This document shows, in pieces, positions 60,692 to 64,000 of a stretch of 64,000 bases of DNA. The notes below the pieces were generated by a model, which made no database searches, was not told the origin of the DNA, and saw only the letters and a list, made by a program, of their open reading frames with translations. Numbering within the stretch: the first letter of the stretch is position 1; every line of letters starts with the position of its first letter. The translations under genes and the position numbers were made by a program. The stretch is from Streptomyces sp. F001 (GTDB taxonomy: Bacteria > Actinomycetota > Actinomycetes > Streptomycetales > Streptomycetaceae), in assembly GCF_004187715.1 (NCBI RefSeq), contig NZ_QZWF01000004.1, positions 553,601 to 617,600 of the forward strand, written 5' to 3'.

Positions 60692-61447
60692 CTGCTTGTC
60701 CCCTTGCTTGATCGGCTCGCTGCTGACCCACGTGCCCTGCAGTCCGCTGAAGCTGGACCGGACATGGATCGGGATGTTGTAGCGGCGGGCGTACTCCACA
60801 CAGCGGTGGAGCAGCACCTTCGACCCGGACGCGGCCAGCTCGAGCATGTCCTCGAACGAGATCCAGTCGATCTTCCGGGCCTTCTTCACCACGCGCGGGT
60901 CGGCGGTGAACACGCCGTCGACGTCGGTGTAGATCTCGCACACCTCGGCGTCGAGGGCGGCGGCCAGCGCCACGGCCGTGGTGTCGGAGCCGCCGCGGCC
61001 CAGCGTCGTGATGTCCTTGGTGTCCTGGCTGACGCCCTGGAATCCGGCGACAATGGCGATGTTGCCCTCGTCCAGCGAGTCCCGGATCCGGCCCGGCGTG
61101 ACATCGATGATCCGGGCTTTGTTGTGGACCGAGTCGGTGATGACACCTGCCTGGCTGCCCGTGAACGACTGGGCCGAGTGGCCCAGGTTTTTGATCGCCA
61201 TGGCCAGCAGTGCCATGGAGATCCGCTCTCCGGCGGTCAGCAGCATGTCGAGCTCGCGCCCGGCAGGAATCGGGGAAACCTGCTCGGCGAGATCGATCAG
61301 CTCGTCCGTCGTGTCGCCCATCGCGGAAACCACCGCCACCACCTGGTGGCCGTTCTTCTTGGCTTCCACGATTCGCTTGGCGACGCGCTTGATGCCCTCG
61401 GCATCGGCTACGGAGGAGCCTCCGTACTTCTGCACGACAAGGCCCAC
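60170..61447 (-). CDS. ask: aspartate kinase
   Basis: 425 residues from GTG 61447. Kinase domain with KYGGSSVA (residues 6-13), SAMGDTTDELI and GRGGSDTTAVALAAALDAEV, followed by two ACT domains for feedback by Lys/Thr. It phosphorylates aspartate. An internal in-frame GTG at 60691, preceded by GGGGAC, corresponds to the beta-subunit start (VEQAIISGVAHD), so a second product of 173 residues is probable, as in Corynebacterium and Mycobacterium. Confidence 0.95.
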   Translation of the reverse strand: MGLVVQKYGGSSVADAEGIKRVAKRIVEAKKNGHQVVAVVSAMGDTTDELIDLAEQVSPIPAGRELDMLLTAGERISMALLAMAIKNLGHSAQSFTGSQAGVITDSVHNKARIIDVTPGRIRDSLDEGNIAIVAGFQGVSQDTKDITTLGRGGSDTTAVALAAALDAEVCEIYTDVDGVFTADPRVVKKARKIDWISFEDMLELAASGSKVLLHRCVEYARRYNIPIHVRSSFSGLQGTWVSSEPIKQGDKQVEQAIISGVAHDTSEAKITVVGVPDKPGEAAAIFRTIADAEINIDMVVQNVSAASTGLTDISFTLPKTEGRKAIDALEKNKAGIGFDSLRYDDQIGKISLVGAGMKTNPGVTAAFFEALSDAGVNIELISTSEIRISVVTRADDVSEAVRAVHTAFGLDSDSDEAVVYGGTGR

Positions 61448-61616
61448 GTGCGCTCCTCGCTCAGTCCGTGTGTGTCGGCTCATTTTAACGAGCGTCCGAA
61501 ATTCCCTTCCCAGATATCGCATGGTGAGATGTCCGGCCGCTCGTTCTCGGACTGCATATGCCCGGCATGCGCTGATGACACTCGGAAAAGTGCCGCGGGT
61601 CACAAGTGGCCTCTGA

Positions 61617-61758
61617 TGACCGAGTGCGCCCACAGCGACGAGACGGACCGGGTGGTCGGCCTGGAGCCGGGTGCCGACGGCTACGTGTCCAAGCCGTTCG
61701 GCATACGGGAGGTCATCGCACAGACACGGGCCGTGATGCGCCGCATTCAGCTACTGGG
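61617..61758 (+). pseudogene. fragment of a response-regulator receiver domain
   Basis: The + frame reads DRVVGLEPGADGYVSKPFGI then REVIAQTRAVMRRIQ, which is the end of an OmpR-type receiver domain (KPF loop and alpha-5). Phosphorylation-site and DNA-binding parts are absent. It lies in the gap upstream of ask and runs into the 3' end of the DUF5063 gene. Confidence 0.6.
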
Positions 61759-62407
61759 TGCGCAGTCCCAGCGGGCCCGCGATCTCCTGCTGCATGACCT
61801 TGCCGGCCTCGAACTCGAGGGTGTCGTCGCCCATGCCCTGGTCGGTGTCGAGGCCGTCCAGTTCCTCCAGCGGCTGGTTCAGCCGCACATGCGCGACCAC
61901 GGACTGCAGTGCGCGCAGCGTCGCGGACGCTGTCGCACCCCAGTTGGAGAAGTAGGAGAACTGCCACCACCACAGCGCCTCCGTCGTGCGCCCGGCGCGG
62001 TAGTGGGCCATGCCGTGGCGGAGGTCGGTGATGACGTCCGCGAGGTCGTCGGAGATACGGGCCGGCACCGGGGCCTTGCGGGGCTCGTACGGGTCGAAGA
62101 CCTCGGAGTAGACGTCGATCGGCTCCAGGAGCCGGGCCAGGTTCTCCCGCAACCCGTCGACGTCCGGCTCGGGGCCCGGGTCGGGCTCGTAGCGCTCGTC
62201 GGGGACGATGTCCTCGTGCGCGCCCAATCGGCCGCCGGCCAGCAGGAGTTGGGAGACCTCCAGCAGGAGGAAGGGCACGGCCGAGTCCGGCTCATCGCCT
62301 CTGGCCACCTCGGAGACGGCCACCAGGAAGCTCTCTACCTGGTCCGCGATCTGGACCGCGAAGTCGTCCGGGTCCTGTGTCGTGGAGTGCAGCGTGGCGT
62401 CAGACAT
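61751..62407 (-). CDS. DUF5063 family protein
   Basis: 218 residues, acidic and mostly helical: DDFAVQIADQVESFLVAVSE, ISDDLADVITDLRHGMAHYR, then TTEALWWWQFSYFSNWGATA, which is the family hallmark. Function unknown; it regularly follows recR in Streptomyces. ATG 62407 lies inside the end of recR (8-base overlap). Confidence 0.88.
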   Translation of the reverse strand: MSDATLHSTTQDPDDFAVQIADQVESFLVAVSEVARGDEPDSAVPFLLLEVSQLLLAGGRLGAHEDIVPDERYEPDPGPEPDVDGLRENLARLLEPIDVYSEVFDPYEPRKAPVPARISDDLADVITDLRHGMAHYRAGRTTEALWWWQFSYFSNWGATASATLRALQSVVAHVRLNQPLEELDGLDTDQGMGDDTLEFEAGKVMQQEIAGPLGLRTQ

Positions 62408-62999
62408 CTAGGAGTCGTCTCCCCTCGAAGGCGCGGCCGAGGGTGACCTCGTCCGCGTATTCCAGGTCGCCACCCACCGGGAGGCCGCTGGCCAGGCGGG
62501 TGACCTTGAGGCCCATGGGCTTGATCATGCGGGCGAGGTACGTCGCCGTCGCCTCGCCCTCCAGATTCGGGTCCGTGGCCAGGATGAGTTCCGTGACCGT
62601 CCCGTCGGCCAACCTCGCGAGAAGTTCTCGTATACGCAGATCGTCCGGGCCGACACCCTCGATCGGGCTGATCGCGCCCCCCAGGACGTGATAGCGGCCG
62701 CGGAACTCGCGCGTCCGCTCGATGGCCACGACGTCCTTCGGCTCCTCCACCACACAGATCACCGCCGGGTCACGGCGGCTGTCACGGCAGATGTTGCACA
62801 GCTCCTCCTGCGCGACATTGCCGCAGGTCGCACAGAAACGGACCTTCGCCTTCACCTCAAGGAGGGCCTGGGCCAGACGCCGTACGTCCGCCGGCTCCGC
62901 CTGCAGGACATGGAAGGCGATCCGCTGCGCGCTCTTGGGACCGACGCCGGGCAGCCGCCCCAGCTCGTCGATGAGGTCCTGGACCACGCCTTCGTACAA
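62400..62999 (-). CDS. recR: recombination protein RecR
   Basis: 199 residues from TTG 62999, giving the family start MYEGVVQDLIDELGRLPGVG. Order: helix-hairpin-helix (LPGVGPKSAQRIAFHVL), C4 zinc finger (CATCGNVAQEELCNIC), Toprim domain (VICVVEEPKDVVAIERTREF ... TDPNLEGEATA) and the C-terminal GGDLEYADEVTLGRA. With RecF/RecO it loads RecA at gaps. Downstream of ybaB, as in most bacteria. Confidence 0.96.
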   Translation of the reverse strand: MYEGVVQDLIDELGRLPGVGPKSAQRIAFHVLQAEPADVRRLAQALLEVKAKVRFCATCGNVAQEELCNICRDSRRDPAVICVVEEPKDVVAIERTREFRGRYHVLGGAISPIEGVGPDDLRIRELLARLADGTVTELILATDPNLEGEATATYLARMIKPMGLKVTRLASGLPVGGDLEYADEVTLGRAFEGRRLLDV

Positions 63000-63058
63000 C
63001 GGACTGCCGCCCTTCCTGAGTGTCGTGCAGTACGTACGGTAGTTTCCCGCGGCCCGTC

Positions 63059-63397
63059 TTAGAAGGGCAGGCCGGGGATACCGCCGCCCATGCCCTGGGC
63101 CAGCGGGCCCAGCTTCTCCTGCTGGAGGTTCTGCGCGTTCTCGTTGGCCGCGTGGACGGCCGCGACGACCAGGTCGGCGAGGGTCTCGGTGTCCTCCGGG
63201 TCCACCGCCTTCGGGTCGATCTGCAGGGCGCGCAGCTCACCGGCTCCGCTCACAGTGGCCGTCACCAGACCGCCGCCGGCCTGGCCTTCGACCTCGGTCT
63301 GCGCCAGTTCCTCCTGCGCCCTCGCCAGGTCCTGCTGCATCTTCTGGGCCTGCTGCAGCAGCTGCTGCATATTGGGCTGGCCACCACCGGGGATCAC
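63059..63397 (-). CDS. YbaB/EbfC nucleoid-associated protein
   Basis: 112 residues from GTG 63397 with GAGGAG six bases upstream; TTG 63403 would overlap that site. MQQLLQQAQKMQQDLARAQE is the long first helix, followed by the central sheet (GGGLVTATVSGAGELRALQI) and a Gly-rich tail. It binds DNA as a dimer. It is followed by recR after 59 bases. Confidence 0.93.
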   Translation of the reverse strand: MIPGGGQPNMQQLLQQAQKMQQDLARAQEELAQTEVEGQAGGGLVTATVSGAGELRALQIDPKAVDPEDTETLADLVVAAVHAANENAQNLQQEKLGPLAQGMGGGIPGLPF

Positions 63398-63403
63398 GAT
63401 CAA

Positions 63404-63689
63404 CTCCTCTTCCGGGGCTCGTGCGGCACGGGCTTTTCCCGTTCAGCACGAGCCTACGTGGTCCATGCGGCCGTCGCTCCAGCACTCTTTCGAGTGAGTC
63501 GACCAGATCTCCTATACCTGATCAAGCCCCTCTTCCGGGCGGAAAAGATAGGAAACTCGGGTCTTCGCCACCCATTGGGCGGTAGGAAGGGTCAGGCGCA
63601 TCAGCATCAGGCGTCGCGTACGACTGACAGGCCGTACGTCGTACGACATGTCACGCACCGTGATCAGTTGTGATCGGTAGGGAGTGCCG
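63404..63689. other. divergent intergenic region
   Basis: 286 bases between ybaB and the SLATT gene. It contains GGCTCGTGC / GCACGAGCC arms with a 21-base spacer near 63417-63455 and several CGTACGAC words at 63612-63655. A/T-richer stretches at 63480-63560 likely hold promoters. No gene seen. Confidence 0.4.
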
Positions 63690-63981
63690 GGTGGGTCAGC
63701 CGGAGATGCAGCCCGAGGGGCCGCCTCAGGACGGGCGTGGCGAGGGTGCGGCCGGGCTGCGGCCGGGCGATCTGGCCGGGCGGGCCTTCCCGCTCGGGGA
63801 CTGGGCCGAGCCCGCTCAGCGGCTGGACGAGCTGTACCGGTGGGTGGAGCGGGGGGCGCTGGACACGGCGGCCTGGTATCTCGCCGACCGGGTGTGGAAG
63901 CGGCGGGCCGCGCGGTCGCTGCGGTGCGGGGCGGCGCTGGGGGCGGTGGCCGGGGCCGCGCTGCCGTTGCTGGATCTGACC
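63690..63981 (+). CDS. SLATT-domain membrane protein (3' end missing)
   Basis: GTG 63690 with GGGAG upstream opens a frame of 97 codons to the contig end. It reads MGQPEMQPEGPPQDGRGEGA, a Pro/Gly-rich leader, then FPLGDWAEPAQRLDELYRWV, ALDTAAWYLADRVWKRRAAR and the start of a membrane helix. This is the N-terminal part of the SLATT (SMODS and SLOG-associating two-TM effector) family. The real sequence ends at 63981. Confidence 0.7.
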
Positions 63982-64000
63982 CTGTCTCTTATACACATCT
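63982..64000. other. Nextera transposon-end adapter sequence (artefact)
   Basis: CTGTCTCTTATACACATCT is exactly the reverse complement of the 19-base Tn5 mosaic end used in Nextera libraries. It is not genomic; the assembly contig ends here with untrimmed adapter. Confidence 0.95.

Noticed and set aside
60233..62446. 737-codon + strand frame opposite ask/DUF5063
   Set aside because: Mirror of ask; only the short receiver-domain relic inside it is meaningful.
63404..63689. 4.5S/SRP RNA gene near ybaB
   Set aside because: The hairpin arms are short and the conserved SRP loop sequence was not found.

Overview
The window reads as Streptomyces chromosome, or a very close relative: about 70% G+C, codon third positions almost all G/C, frequent GTG/TTG starts, and marker genes wblA, crp, bifunctional SulP-carbonic anhydrase and paired ArsA-type ATPases. 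From memory, the left part matches the S. coelicolor SCO3563-SCO3580 neighbourhood and the right part the ask-asd/recR neighbourhood. The last 19 bases equal the Nextera transposon-end adapter, so the window ends at an assembly contig end.

Left core (1-27.1 kb): a deacetylase-like lipoprotein (cut by the window edge), SulP-carbonic anhydrase, acs, nhaA, a holin-like membrane protein overlapping an epoxide-hydrolase-like gene, a MarP-type membrane serine protease, CoA-type NUDIX, nth with a histone-H1-like tail, crp, a nucleotidyltransferase, an MBL/NUDIX/RidA/DUF4177 cluster, two ArsA ATPases, wblA and a bifunctional penicillin-binding protein. The run marP-NUDIX-nth-crp-MBL-RidA-DUF4177-arsA-arsA-whiB-pbp is the same gene order as Mycobacterium tuberculosis Rv3671c-Rv3682. 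After it come a small secreted protein, a LuxR-type HTH protein, yqeY, a metallophosphoesterase and a Pr6Pr-like membrane protein.

Integrated element (27,194-38,590): a tRNA-Pro(CGG) gene is followed by an 11.4 kb island bounded by perfect 43-bp copies of the tRNA 3' half. It carries a single-chain restriction-modification enzyme of type ISP kind without a visible helicase, a very acidic unknown protein, a DUF433/PIN-like toxin-antitoxin pair, a tyrosine integrase with an inserted LacI-type HTH (frameshifted), a damaged excisionase, an XRE repressor with palindromic operators, a truncated replication-type gene, a frameshifted Crp-like regulator, and a vapBC pair with two palindromes at its promoter. 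It looks like a partly decayed actinomycete integrative element kept as a small defence/addiction island.

Accessory strip (38.6-49.7 kb): IS630 and IS5-type transposase remains, a flavodoxin-like protein, a TetR/quinone-oxidoreductase pair sharing three operator copies, an aldo/keto reductase, a frameshifted SARP/AfsR-like regulator and a DrrAB-like ABC exporter whose promoter region has 11-bp-spaced SARP-type repeats.

Right core (49.7-64 kb): a YcgQR-like permease pair, a double TrkA-N/RCK protein, an S9 peptidase, NTF2-like, SURF1, a SigE-family sigma factor with a membrane partner, asd and ask (threonine/lysine/methionine precursor pathway), DUF5063, recR, ybaB and the start of a SLATT-domain gene. 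Six genes in the window are broken by apparent one-base shifts, mostly in the accessory regions; these may be real decay or base-calling faults in GC-rich runs.
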